A stretch of 64,000 nt of DNA from positions 386,041-450,040 of the forward strand of contig CAMFHE010000001.1 of assembly GCA_945952045.1 (NCBI GenBank). Reading direction: 5' to 3'. Of the stretch, positions 51,103 to 59,725 are shown piece by piece. The DNA is from an uncultured Rhizobium sp. (lineage in GTDB: Bacteria > Pseudomonadota > Alphaproteobacteria > Rhizobiales > Rhizobiaceae). The notes under the pieces were generated by a model, which was not told the origin of the DNA, ran no database searches, and was given only the letters and a program-made list of their open reading frames with translations. Numbering within the stretch: position 1 is the stretch's first letter; every line of letters starts with the position of its first letter. The translations under genes and the position numbers were made by a program.

Positions 51103-51863
51103 TCCGTGTCGACAGGTTGACGAAATCCTATGGCGCCAGCGTCGTCGTCGATGGCGTGAGCCTCGATCTTCCCGGCGGTGGATTGACTTCAATCATAGGG
51201 CCGAACGGTGCGGGAAAATCCACGCTGCTCTCGATGATCAGCCGTCTCATCGGCATGGATGCCGGCAGCGTCAGCGTCGACGGCCTCGACGTGACGCGCA
51301 CATCGGGCGACGTTCTCGCCAAACGGCTATCGATCCTGCGGCAGGATAATGCGATGACCACGCGCCTGACGGTACGCGATCTCGTCGCCTTCGGACGATA
51401 CCCGCACAGCAAGGGCCGGCCGACGCATGCCGATGCCGGTCATATCGACCGGGCGCTCGGTTATCTCGACCTCATGCCGCTTGCCGATCGCTTTCTCGAC
51501 GAACTTTCCGGCGGCCAGCGCCAGCGGGCCTTCGTTGCGATGGTCCTCTGCCAGGATACCGACTACATGCTGTTCGACGAGCCGCTCAACAATCTCGATA
51601 TCCGCCACGCGGTCTCGATGATGCGGCTTTTGCGCCGCGCCGCCGACGAACTCGGCAAGACCGTCGTCATGGTCCTTCACGACATCAACTTCGCCGCCTG
51701 CTATTCAGACCGGATCGTCGCGATGAAGAACGGCGCCATCGCCTTTCAGGGGACGCCGGCCGAGATCATTCGCGACGATGTACTCGAAGCGCTCTACGAA
51801 ACGCCATTTCAGACCATGGAAAAGGACGGGCAGCGCATCGCTCTCTATTTTTCGGCAGGGTGA
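51099..51863 (+). CDS. Siderophore ABC transporter ATP-binding protein (FatE/CeuD type)
   Basis: The ATG at 51099 overlaps the permease stop (ATGA); product 254 aa. Walker A GPNGAGKSTLLS, Q-loop near LSILRQDNAMTTRLTVRDLV, signature ELSGGQRQRAFVAMVL, Walker B DYMLFDEPLNNLD and the switch His in VLHDINFAACYSD are all present. It powers the FatCD-type channel. It is the last gene of the iron-uptake operon. Confidence 0.93.
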   Translation: MIRVDRLTKSYGASVVVDGVSLDLPGGGLTSIIGPNGAGKSTLLSMISRLIGMDAGSVSVDGLDVTRTSGDVLAKRLSILRQDNAMTTRLTVRDLVAFGRYPHSKGRPTHADAGHIDRALGYLDLMPLADRFLDELSGGQRQRAFVAMVLCQDTDYMLFDEPLNNLDIRHAVSMMRLLRRAADELGKTVVMVLHDINFAACYSDRIVAMKNGAIAFQGTPAEIIRDDVLEALYETPFQTMEKDGQRIALYFSAG

Positions 51864-51893
51864 CGGGCCGGCGCGTTGCGGGGAGGGCAAGGC

Positions 51894-53078
51894 CTAGCTT
51901 TGGGTCCTGAACTTGCGCAGCATTCCGGCTATCGCCGAAAATAGGACGATCAACGCGCCATAGCCCAGCGTCGTTTGCGTCAGCCCGAAAATACCGACGG
52001 CAAGGCCGGCGAGCAGCGTTGGCAAGCCGAAGGCGAGGTAGCTGAGTGTAAACAGCGCTGCGAAAAGCTCGCCGCGTTCCTCCGGTCGCACGACCGGCAC
52101 GACGGAGCGCAAGACGCCGTAGAAGCAGGTTCCGAAGCCCGTTCCGGCAATGATCAGCGCGGCGAGATAGGCCGGCAGGGAGTGCCAAGCAATGGCGGCG
52201 AGCGTCAATGCGGTTCCGATAGCCAGTGCCGATGTGCCGTAGAGTGTTACCCACCGCGAGGAATGGCCACGCGCGATATAGCAGGCGGCAGCACCTGCGC
52301 CGCAGAGCAGCACGATCACGATCGCTTGCGTGACATGGTCTTCCGCGCCGAACACATGGCGCACGATGGGTGCGCCGAGCGACAAATAGAGCCCGCCCGT
52401 CGCCCAGCCGGCAATGACGGCCGGGGCGCTGCGCCAGAAGGCGGCCGCGGCTGCGGTCGGCACGCCGATCCGCGGCCGAAGCGAAGCCCAGACGCCCTGG
52501 TGTCGCGGCGCGGTCTCGGGGATGAACCAGATGACGGCGGCCAGAAACGCGTAAGCTGCGACCAGCGTGCCGAACACGTCGGCCTCGGCCCCCTCCGTCG
52601 TATCCATCAGGATGCCGGCGATGAGCGCGCCGATGGCCAAACCACCAAGCGGGATGACCGAATTCCAGATCGTCGCACTGCCCGGCCGGTCCTTCGGCTC
52701 CAGATCGACGACGGCGGCTGAGAGCGCAGAAAGCAGCAGCCCGGCAGCGACGCCTTGCAACATGCGGGCCGCGATCAGGCCGGAGACGTCATGCGCCTGC
52801 CAGAAGAGCAGCAGGCTGAGCGCCATCAATGAAAACCCGACCGAAATGACCGGCCGCCGGCCGATATGATCCGACAGCGAGCCGGTGATCAGCAGCGATG
52901 CCAGGAGCGCGACGGTGTAGACCGCGAAAATGCTGGTCAGCGTCGCTGCCGAGAAACCGATTTCCTGTTGAAGCGCGGGATAGAAGGGCGAGGGCGCGCT
53001 GGCGCCGGCCATCATCACCGCCATGGCCGTAAGCGTGATCCGGAAGCCCGAACGACTGCGCAGCGGCAGGGGTAACAT
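51894..53078 (-). CDS. MFS transporter (drug-efflux type)
   Basis: The ATG at 53078 gives 394 aa with 12 membrane segments; a longer frame upstream runs through the operator and is unlikely. Motif A reads GSLSDHIGRRPVISVGFSLM, and ARMLQGVAAGLLLSALSAAVVDLEP follows. SAPSPFYPALQQEIGFSAATLTSIFAVYTVALL is the first-segment region seen in several Actinobacteria-like and rhizobial exporters. It is divergent from an ArsR-type repressor with TTCGAA operators in between, so its expression is probably induced by the repressor's ligand. Confidence 0.87.
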   Translation of the reverse strand: MLPLPLRSRSGFRITLTAMAVMMAGASAPSPFYPALQQEIGFSAATLTSIFAVYTVALLASLLITGSLSDHIGRRPVISVGFSLMALSLLLFWQAHDVSGLIAARMLQGVAAGLLLSALSAAVVDLEPKDRPGSATIWNSVIPLGGLAIGALIAGILMDTTEGAEADVFGTLVAAYAFLAAVIWFIPETAPRHQGVWASLRPRIGVPTAAAAAFWRSAPAVIAGWATGGLYLSLGAPIVRHVFGAEDHVTQAIVIVLLCGAGAAACYIARGHSSRWVTLYGTSALAIGTALTLAAIAWHSLPAYLAALIIAGTGFGTCFYGVLRSVVPVVRPEERGELFAALFTLSYLAFGLPTLLAGLAVGIFGLTQTTLGYGALIVLFSAIAGMLRKFRTQS

Positions 53079-53104
53079 CACATCGGTCACGAAGACACCT
53101 GTCG

Positions 53105-53122
53105 GTTCGAATAATTTCGAAC
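53105..53122. promoter_or_regulatory. ArsR-type operator 1 between MFS and ArsR genes
   Basis: GTTCGAA-TAAT-TTCGAAC is a perfect inverted repeat with 7-bp arms, 27 bp upstream of the MFS start codon. A near copy lies at 53149-53166, centre to centre 44 bp away. Confidence 0.72.
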
Positions 53123-53148
53123 AAATCCCTACTATCAATTTGCCGAGG

Positions 53149-53166
53149 GTTCAACTAAATTCGAAC
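53149..53166. promoter_or_regulatory. ArsR-type operator 2, abutting the ArsR start codon
   Basis: GTTCAAC-TAAA-TTCGAAC matches the perfect site at 53105-53122 except for two bases of the left arm. It ends 2 bp before the ATG of the repressor gene, so binding would block its own expression. Confidence 0.65.
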
Positions 53167-53167
53167 C

Positions 53168-53494
53168 ATGGCGCTCGATATCACCGATTTACCCCATCCG
53201 GCCCGCAACGATCTGCGGCTGACCGACGTGCTCTTCGCGTTGAGCGATCCGGAGCGGCTGGCGATCGTGCGCCAGTTGGCCGGCGGCCCGTTGGATATGG
53301 CGCAATGCCATCTGTCAGACCCCACCATGCCAAAATCCACAAAGTCGCACCTGATGAAAGTGCTTCGCGAGGCCGGCGTCATTCGCAACGAACCCTTGGG
53401 CCGTGGTCGCCGCCTCAGCCTGCGCCACGACGATCTCGAATCGCGGTTTCCGGGGTTGATCGGCTCCGTCCTTCACGCCGCCATCGGCAGCTAG
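53168..53494 (+). CDS. ArsR-family winged-helix repressor
   Basis: The 108-aa protein carries DVLFALSDPERLAIVRQLAGG and MPKSTKSHLMKVLREAGVIRNEPLGRGRRLSLRHDDLESRFPGL, the ArsR recognition and wing region. There is no metal-binding CxC motif in the helix, so an organic inducer is more likely. No clear SD is near the ATG (GAGGG is 18 bp away), so initiation may be weak or leaderless. It is divergent from an MFS exporter and flanked by two matching operators. Confidence 0.87.
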   Translation: MALDITDLPHPARNDLRLTDVLFALSDPERLAIVRQLAGGPLDMAQCHLSDPTMPKSTKSHLMKVLREAGVIRNEPLGRGRRLSLRHDDLESRFPGLIGSVLHAAIGS

Positions 53495-53538
53495 AGAGAC
53501 GATTCCGCTTCGGCTGAAAATGCTCCAGGGGGAGGCAT

Positions 53539-53573
53539 TGATCGCTGCCGGCGGCTGAGGATCGCAGCGATCA
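53539..53573. terminator. Long-stem hairpin between convergent ArsR and PQQ-dehydrogenase genes
   Basis: TGATCGCTGC (53539-53548) pairs perfectly with GCAGCGATCA (53564-53573) around a 15-nt loop. It is located between the stop of the repressor gene and the stop of the convergent dehydrogenase gene. No T-run follows. Confidence 0.45.
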
Positions 53574-53649
53574 CCATGACGGTAAATGAGACGATGGCCC
53601 GCGTGGGGGCGCGCTGGGCCGCGGGTCCGACATAAATGCACATGCCGGC

Positions 53650-54798
53650 CTATTTCGCCTTTGGCGTCAGACGCAGCAGGCGGCCGGTTTTGCTGTCCTC
53701 GATGAGCCAGACGGCGCCGTCGGGTGCAACCGCGACATCGCGAATGCGCGCTCCCATGGCCCAGCGCTCGGCTTCGTCAGGATGACCGTCCTTGTCGAAG
53801 GCGATGCGCACGAGCGCGCGGACCGCGAGACCGCCGATCAGCGCCGAGCCTTGCCATTGCTTGAACATTTGGCCCTCGTAAAAGGCGAGGCCGGCGGGTG
53901 CGATGACCGGCGTCCAGTAGACCGCCGGCGCGGCGAATTCCCGGCGGGTATCATGGCGGGGGATTGGCGCGCCGCTATATTCGTCGCCATTCGAAACCAG
54001 CGGCCAGCCGTAATTTTTGCCCTCTTGGATCAGGTTCAACTCGTCGCCGCCGCGTGGTCCCATTTCGTGCAGCCAGAGCCGGCCATCGGGCGCAAAGGCA
54101 AGCCCGTAGGGATTGCGGTGCCCGGTCGTCCACGTCTCGGCTTCGACGCCACCTTTAGCCGCAAGTGGATTGTCCGTCGGCGCGCTGCCGTCGAGGTTAA
54201 GCCGCAGCAGTTTTCCGCGCGCCTGTTTTGGGTCCTGCGCGCTTGAAGGCCGCATGCGGTCGCCGACGGTCAGAAACAGATGCTTGCCTTCCGGGTCGAA
54301 AGCGATGATACCGCCCGGCTGGCCGCCGCCTCCACCCGGCGTCTGCCGCCAGATGACCTTGGAACCCGCAAACGTGGCGCGCCCGTTCGCCTCCTGAAGT
54401 TTCGCGCGGGAGAGAAACAGTCGATCGCCACCGTCAGAGGGCGCGACATAGGTGAAATAGACGGTTCCACTCGTCGCAAAATCCGGCGCGATGGCGATGT
54501 CGAGCATGCCGTTCTGGCCGGAAGCTGCGACCCCGGGGACATTGTCGAGCTCAACCTTCGTGCCGTCCTGACCGACCAGGAAAATATGCCCCGGTTTTTC
54601 GGTAACCAGCATCCGTCCATCCGGCAGAAGCGCAATGGCCCAGGGCGTATTGAATTCAGCGACGGTCTGCGTCGCAAAGGGCGGATTTGTGCTTGCCGGA
54701 CGCTCGCCGGCATTGATACTTTGCCCTTCAGCCACGCCAAGAGGCAGGAATGCCGAAATCAATGCAGCCAGTAAAAGGCCTGTCTTGCGTCGAACCAT
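53650..54798 (-). CDS. Periplasmic PQQ-dependent aldose/sorbosone dehydrogenase-like protein (YliI/GDH-B fold)
   Basis: The 382-aa protein has a signal peptide (ending near GVAEGQS) and the six-bladed beta-propeller of soluble glucose-dehydrogenase relatives: NTPWAIALLPDGRMLVTEKPGHI, GQNGMLDIAIAPDF, TVGDR, WTTGHRNPYGLAFAPDGRLWLHEMGPRGGDELN and NYGWPLVSNGDEY. The GHRN and GPRGGDELN segments are those that hold PQQ and calcium. The blade-2 segment reads GGGGGQPGGIIAF, where many active members have a His (HHFGSR-type), so the substrate range or activity may differ. No PQQ synthesis genes are near. Confidence 0.83.
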   Translation of the reverse strand: MVRRKTGLLLAALISAFLPLGVAEGQSINAGERPASTNPPFATQTVAEFNTPWAIALLPDGRMLVTEKPGHIFLVGQDGTKVELDNVPGVAASGQNGMLDIAIAPDFATSGTVYFTYVAPSDGGDRLFLSRAKLQEANGRATFAGSKVIWRQTPGGGGGQPGGIIAFDPEGKHLFLTVGDRMRPSSAQDPKQARGKLLRLNLDGSAPTDNPLAAKGGVEAETWTTGHRNPYGLAFAPDGRLWLHEMGPRGGDELNLIQEGKNYGWPLVSNGDEYSGAPIPRHDTRREFAAPAVYWTPVIAPAGLAFYEGQMFKQWQGSALIGGLAVRALVRIAFDKDGHPDEAERWAMGARIRDVAVAPDGAVWLIEDSKTGRLLRLTPKAK

Positions 54799-54957
54799 GA
54801 TGCCTCCGGTTGGTTTGGGAACGGGTTTTTGCTGTTGAACATCATATAGGGGAGGGAGCTCCGTCGATCAGGGCGCGGCAGCTGTTTAAGGCCGCCTCAC
54901 GCAAATCCCACGCAAAAGTGAAGGTCGAGCAAGTCCTTCGTCGTAAATGCTGCACTG

Positions 54958-54969
54958 CAATATATATTG
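54958..54969. promoter_or_regulatory. Palindrome upstream of the galactofuranose-type transport operon
   Basis: CAATATATATTG is a perfect 12-bp palindrome in an AT-rich patch, about 86 bp before the binding-protein start codon. It is a plausible operator for the FCD regulator encoded at the end of the operon. The TATTAT/TATAAG stretch at 54973-54979 just downstream could be part of the promoter. Both assignments are inference. Confidence 0.45.
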
Positions 54970-55017
54970 TACTATTATAAGCTTTACACGCGCAGCGACC
55001 GGCGCTATACAGAATGC

Positions 55018-55037
55018 AACGTCGTGGAGGCGACGTT
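55018..55037 (+). promoter_or_regulatory. 5'-leader hairpin just before the ytfQ-like SD site
   Basis: AACGTCG (55018-55024) pairs with CGACGTT (55031-55037) around the loop TGGAGG, itself SD-like. TCTTTGGGAGGAC, with the real SD, follows at once, and the ATG is at 55055. The hairpin may influence message stability or ribosome access. Confidence 0.5.
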
Positions 55038-55054
55038 TCTTTGGGAGGACTTCA

Positions 55055-56017
55055 ATGACAATTCTTCGCAGGCTTGCGCTCGGCGCGAGCATGATCGCCC
55101 TCGGCTGCTCTTCGGCACTCGCGGCGGATATGACCATCGGCTTCTCGCAGATCGGCTCGGAATCGGGCTGGCGCGCGGCCGAAACCTCGGTCACCAAATC
55201 GGAAGCCGAAAAGCGCGGCATTACGCTTAAATTCGCCGATGCGCAGCAGAAGCAGGAAAACCAGATCAAGGCGATCCGCGGCTTCATCGCGCAGGGCGTT
55301 AACGCCATCCTCGTGGCGCCGGTCGTCGCCACCGGCTGGGAAGACGTGCTGACCGAGGCCAAGGAAGCCGAAATTCCGGTGATCCTGCTCGATCGCGGCA
55401 TCGATGCCCCGCAGGATCTCTACCTGACATCGGTCGCGTCCGATCAGGTCAAGGAAGGCAAGGTTGCCGGTGAATGGTTGACCAAGACGGTCGGCGACAA
55501 GGCCTGCAAGGTGGTCGAGTTGCAGGGCACGGTTGGCTCGACGCCGGCCATCAACCGCAAGAAGGGCTTCGAAGAGGCCATCGCCGCGCACAAGAACGTG
55601 TCCATCATCCGCAGCCAGACCGGCGATTTCACCCGCGCCAAGGGCAAGGAAGTCATGGAAGGTTTCCTGAAGGCCGAAAACGGCGGCAAGGACATCTGCG
55701 CCATGTATGCGCATAACGACGATATGGCCGTCGGCGGCATCCAGGCAATCAAGGATGCCGGCCTGAAGCCTGGCAAGGATATCCTCGTCGTCTCCATCGA
55801 CGGCGTTCCGGATATCTTCGCGGCCATGGCGGCCGGCGAAGCCAACGCTACTGTCGAACTGACGCCCAACATGGCCGGTCCCGCGCTCGATGCGCTCGCC
55901 GCCTATGTCAAGGACAAGAAGCAGCCGGAAAAGTTCATCATCACCGAGTCCAAGCTCTATACGCCGGCTGACGATCCCAAGGGCGAATATGATCGCCGCA
56001 AGGGTCTCGGCTACTAA
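55055..56017 (+). CDS. ytfQ: Sugar-binding protein of a YtfQ-type (galactofuranose) ABC transporter
   Basis: The ATG at 55055 has GGGAGG upstream; 320 aa with a signal peptide ending at SSALAAD. YtfQ features are visible: MTIGFSQIGSESGWRAAETSVTKSEAEKRGI, LKFADAQQKQENQIKAIRGFIAQGVNAILVAPVV and YAHNDDMAVGGIQAIKDAGLKPG. YtfQ binds galactofuranose in the periplasm of E. coli. The same gene order (Q, R, T, YjfF) follows. Specificity in this organism might also include other furanose forms such as arabinofuranose. Confidence 0.9.
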   Translation: MTILRRLALGASMIALGCSSALAADMTIGFSQIGSESGWRAAETSVTKSEAEKRGITLKFADAQQKQENQIKAIRGFIAQGVNAILVAPVVATGWEDVLTEAKEAEIPVILLDRGIDAPQDLYLTSVASDQVKEGKVAGEWLTKTVGDKACKVVELQGTVGSTPAINRKKGFEEAIAAHKNVSIIRSQTGDFTRAKGKEVMEGFLKAENGGKDICAMYAHNDDMAVGGIQAIKDAGLKPGKDILVVSIDGVPDIFAAMAAGEANATVELTPNMAGPALDALAAYVKDKKQPEKFIITESKLYTPADDPKGEYDRRKGLGY

Positions 56018-56070
56018 AGGGTTCTCCCGAGGAGGGGCTCCGTCGCATTGCCGGCGGGGTCTTTCCGGAT

Positions 56071-56106
56071 CCGTTTCGCGCCGTTGCCATCTCGATGGCG
56101 AAACGG
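56071..56106 (+). terminator. Intercistronic hairpin between ytfQ-like and ytfR-like genes
   Basis: CCGTTTCGC (56071-56079) pairs with GCGAAACGG (56098-56106) to give a 9-bp stem in the 188-bp gap after the binding-protein gene. No T-run follows. Such stems usually protect the upstream message from 3' decay, giving excess binding protein. Confidence 0.5.
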
Positions 56107-56205
56107 GCAGGACAAGGCATTTTCGGACTGCACGCGCAGGCCGGAGATGCTGTACTCTCGTAGCATCGGCATCGCGGTGGTGCCGCTTTGCGTTTGGACA
56201 AGCTC

Positions 56206-57726
56206 ATGCCAGATGATTCCAGGGTCGTCCTCGCCGCCAGGGGGATCACCAAGACGTTCGGCAACCACACGGCGCTGAACAATGTCGAAATCGGCCTCAG
56301 GGCCGGTGAAGTGCATGCGCTTCTCGGCGAAAACGGCGCGGGAAAATCAACCCTCATCAAGATTCTGACCGGCGCCTATATCCCGGATGCCGGCGAGATC
56401 ACCGTCGATGACGCGCCGATGCATTTCTCGACGCCGCAGCAGGCACAGGCGGCCGGCATCGGCACGGTCTATCAGGAGGTCAACCTCCTGCCGAACATGA
56501 CGGTGCTCGACAATCTGTTCATCGGCCGCCAGCCGCGTCGTTTCGGCATGGTGGATCGCGGCCGCATGGCGCGGGAAGCGCGCGAGATCCTTGCCAAATA
56601 CGGCCTCGATATCGATGTGCGCGCCGAGCTTTCCACTTTTTCGGTGGCGATCCAGCAGATCGTCGCCATCGCGCGGGCCGTCGAATTGTCCGGCAAGGTG
56701 CTGATCCTCGACGAACCGACCGCCAGCCTCGACCGCACCGAGGTCGACAAGCTGTTCGAGATCGTCCGTTCGCTGCGCGACCGTGGCCTCGCCATCGTCT
56801 TCATCACACACTTCCTCGATCAGGTCTTTGAGCTCAGCGACCGGGTAACGGTGCTGCGCAACGGAAGGCTGGTCGGCAGCGAGGCCATCTCCGGCATCGA
56901 TCGCGCTCAGCTCGTGCGCATGATGCTCGGCAAGGATCTCGCCTTCGTCCATCCCGAATTCATCGATGTCGAGGCGCGCGCCGCCGATCCGCTGATGCAG
57001 TTCACCGATGTCGGCCTGCGGGGCTCGGTCAATCCCTTCTCCCTCACCGTCCATCGCGGCGAAGTCATCGGCATTGCCGGCCTGCTCGGCTCCGGCCGCA
57101 CCGAGATGGCGCGGCTGATGTTCGGCGTCGATACCGCCGATAGCGGCCGACTGGAGATCGACGGCAAGCCGGTCAACTTGCGCAATCCGCAGGACGCGGT
57201 GTCCCTCGGCTTTGGCTTCTGTCCGGAGGACCGCAAGGCGGATGGCATTTTCGGCGAGCTTTCGGTGCGCGAAAACATCGTCATCGCCATGCAGGCCAAG
57301 CTCGGCTGGTTCCGGGCGCTGACCCGCGACGAACAGCTGGAAATCGCCGGCCAGTTCATCGAGGCGCTGGATATCCGCACCGCGTCCGCCGAGCTTCCGG
57401 TCAAGCTGCTCTCCGGCGGCAACCAGCAGAAGGTTATCCTGGCGCGATGGCTGGCGACCGATCCGCGTTTCCTCATCCTCGACGAGCCGACGCGCGGCAT
57501 CGATGTCGGCGCCCATGCCGAAATCGTCCGCATGATCAGCCGGTTGCGCGAGGACGGGCTGGCGTTGGTCGTCATCTCCTCGGAGCTGGACGAGATCGTC
57601 AGCTATTCCTCACGCGTCGTCGTCATGCGCGATCGTTCCATGGTCGCCGAATTGCACGGCGCCGATATCACGCCATCGGCCATCGTTCAGGCCATCGCCG
57701 CCCAGAATGCCGAGGCCGCAGAATGA
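56206..57726 (+). CDS. ytfR: Sugar ABC transporter ATP-binding protein (YtfR-type, double domain)
   Basis: The start at 56206 follows TTTGGACAAG and gives 506 aa. The first ATPase domain has GENGAGKSTLIK, the altered signature FSVAIQQIVAIA and LILDEPTASLD. The second has LSGGNQQKVILARWL and FLILDEPTRGIDVG with a degenerate Walker A (GLLGSGRTEMAR), as usual in this class. It overlaps the permease start by 4 bp (ATGA). Confidence 0.92.
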   Translation: MPDDSRVVLAARGITKTFGNHTALNNVEIGLRAGEVHALLGENGAGKSTLIKILTGAYIPDAGEITVDDAPMHFSTPQQAQAAGIGTVYQEVNLLPNMTVLDNLFIGRQPRRFGMVDRGRMAREAREILAKYGLDIDVRAELSTFSVAIQQIVAIARAVELSGKVLILDEPTASLDRTEVDKLFEIVRSLRDRGLAIVFITHFLDQVFELSDRVTVLRNGRLVGSEAISGIDRAQLVRMMLGKDLAFVHPEFIDVEARAADPLMQFTDVGLRGSVNPFSLTVHRGEVIGIAGLLGSGRTEMARLMFGVDTADSGRLEIDGKPVNLRNPQDAVSLGFGFCPEDRKADGIFGELSVRENIVIAMQAKLGWFRALTRDEQLEIAGQFIEALDIRTASAELPVKLLSGGNQQKVILARWLATDPRFLILDEPTRGIDVGAHAEIVRMISRLREDGLALVVISSELDEIVSYSSRVVVMRDRSMVAELHGADITPSAIVQAIAAQNAEAAE

Positions 57727-58748
57727 AACTCTCCGCCGCAAAAACCTGGCTCACGCCGCAGCTTTTCGCACTTCTCGGGGTGCTCCTGTTCAACTGGATC
57801 GTCTTTCCCGGCTTTTTCGATATCGCCTGGAAGGATGGACGCCTGTTCGGCAGCCTGATCGACGTGATCAACCGTGGTGCACCTGTGGCGATCCTGTCCG
57901 TCGGCATGACGGCGATCATCGCCACGCGCGGCGTCGATCTTTCGGTCGGCGCGGTCATGGCGGTTGCCGGCGCCACCGCCGCCATATGCGCCGTCTCCGG
58001 CCAGCCCGCCGTTGTGACGTTGCTGGCGCCGCTGCTGGTTGGCCTTGCCTGCGGTCTTTGGAACGGTTTTCTGGTCTCGATCCTCGGCATCCAGCCCTTC
58101 GTTGCCACACTGGTTCTGATGGTCGCGGGTCGTGGGGTCGCGCAGTTGATCACCGAAGGCTCCATCGTCACTTTCAGTGATCCCTTGCTGATTTTCGTCG
58201 GTACGGGCTCGCTCTTCGGCCTGCCGATGCCGGCCGTCATTGCCATCGTGCTGACTATTGCCGCCCATCTTCTGGTGCGGCGCACGGCGATCGGCCTGTT
58301 CATCGAGGCGATCGGCACCAATCGTTCGGCGGCGAGCTATACGGCGCTGCGCGGCCGGGCATTGACCCTGTCGATCTACGCCTTCGGCGGCATCTGCGCG
58401 GCCATTGCCGGCACCATCGCCGCTGGCGATATTCGCGGCGCAGACGCCAACAATACCGGACTGTGGCTGGAGCTGGACGCCATCCTCGCCGTTGTCATCG
58501 GCGGCACCTCGCTGATGGGCGGGCGTTTTTCCATTCCGATGTCGGTGCTCGGCGCCCTGATCATCCAGGCGATGAACACCGGCATCCTCGTCTCCGGCTT
58601 CCCGCCGGAATTCAACCTGATCGTCAAGGCCGGACTGATCATCATCATTCTCATGCTGCAAAGCGCCAGGCTTTCGCCGCTGCTCGCCCGCCTCGTCCGC
58701 CCGCGCCCCGCGCCCGCTTCCATCCAGACATCGGAAAAGACAGGATGA
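57723..58748 (+). CDS. ytfT: Sugar ABC transporter permease (YtfT-type)
   Basis: The 341-aa RbsC-family permease has FPGFFDIAWKDGRLFGSLIDVINRGAPVAILSVGMTAIIATRGVDLSVGAVMAVAG, the standard first third of YtfT, and AVVIGGTSLMGGRFSIPMSVLGALIIQAMNTGIL near the end. Overlaps by 4 bp with both neighbours show tight coupling. It pairs with the YjfF-type permease. Confidence 0.91.
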   Translation: MKLSAAKTWLTPQLFALLGVLLFNWIVFPGFFDIAWKDGRLFGSLIDVINRGAPVAILSVGMTAIIATRGVDLSVGAVMAVAGATAAICAVSGQPAVVTLLAPLLVGLACGLWNGFLVSILGIQPFVATLVLMVAGRGVAQLITEGSIVTFSDPLLIFVGTGSLFGLPMPAVIAIVLTIAAHLLVRRTAIGLFIEAIGTNRSAASYTALRGRALTLSIYAFGGICAAIAGTIAAGDIRGADANNTGLWLELDAILAVVIGGTSLMGGRFSIPMSVLGALIIQAMNTGILVSGFPPEFNLIVKAGLIIIILMLQSARLSPLLARLVRPRPAPASIQTSEKTG

Positions 58749-59725
58749 ACCCGCGTTACCGGCCGCTGGCGGCCACGACCCTCATCTTCATCGTCGCCTA
58801 TGCGGTGTGCATCTTTCAATATCCCGGCATGTGGTCGACGCGCGTGCTCGGCAATTTCCTGACCGACAACGCCTTTCTCGGCATTGCCGCTGTCGGCGCC
58901 ACGTTCGTCATCATCTCCGGGGGCATCGATCTTTCGGTCGGCGCGGTCATCGGCCTGGCGGGCGTCGTCACCGCGCTGCTCATTTCCCATCTCGGCCTGC
59001 ATCCGATGGCCTCCTTCGCCATCGTGCTGACGCTGGCGGCGGCCTTCGGCGCGGCAATGGGCACGGCGATCCATTTCCTGCAGGTGCCGCCCTTCATCGT
59101 CACCCTTGCCGGCATGTTCCTGGCGCGTGGGCTGGCATCGGTGCTGACGCAGGATTCCATTCCCATCGACCATCCCTTCTACAAGACGATCATGGGGCTG
59201 TATTATCGCCTGCCCGGCGGCGGACGGCTGAGCGCCATCGGCCTCCTGATGCTGGCCGTGTTCCTGATCGGCGGGCTGATTGCACACCGCACCCGCTTCG
59301 GCTCCTATGTCTATGCTCTCGGCGGCAACGCAACCTCGGCGGCGCTGATGGGCGTGCCGACCGCCAGCGTCACCATCGGCATCTACGCGATGTCGTCGTT
59401 TCTCGGCGGCTTGGCCGGCATTGTCTATTCGCTCTACACCTCCGCCGGCTACCCGCTGGCCGCCGTCGGCATCGAGCTTGACTCGATTGCGGCCGTGGTG
59501 ATAGGCGGGACCTTGCTGACGGGCGGTTACGGCTTCGTTTTCGGGACATTGATCGGCGTCATGCTGCAGGGGCTTGTGCAGACCTACATCGTCTTTGACG
59601 GCACGCTCTCCAGCTGGTGGACCAAGATTGCCATCGGCTTCCTGCTCTTCCTGTTCATCCTGCTGCAGCAACTGGTGTTCACGGCGCATAAATCCGGCGC
59701 GCGCCTTAAAAAGGCGCCCTCATGA
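58745..59725 (+). CDS. yjfF: Sugar ABC transporter permease (YjfF-type)
   Basis: The 326-aa protein shows FLTDNAFLGIAAVGATFVIISGGIDLSVGAVIGLAG, then PPFIVTLAGMFLARGLASVLTQDSIPIDHPFY and the C-terminal AVVIGGTLLTGGYGFVFGTLIGVMLQGLVQTYI, all characteristic of YjfF. It completes the YtfQRT-YjfF importer in the inner membrane. Confidence 0.91.
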   Translation: MNPRYRPLAATTLIFIVAYAVCIFQYPGMWSTRVLGNFLTDNAFLGIAAVGATFVIISGGIDLSVGAVIGLAGVVTALLISHLGLHPMASFAIVLTLAAAFGAAMGTAIHFLQVPPFIVTLAGMFLARGLASVLTQDSIPIDHPFYKTIMGLYYRLPGGGRLSAIGLLMLAVFLIGGLIAHRTRFGSYVYALGGNATSAALMGVPTASVTIGIYAMSSFLGGLAGIVYSLYTSAGYPLAAVGIELDSIAAVVIGGTLLTGGYGFVFGTLIGVMLQGLVQTYIVFDGTLSSWWTKIAIGFLLFLFILLQQLVFTAHKSGARLKKAPS

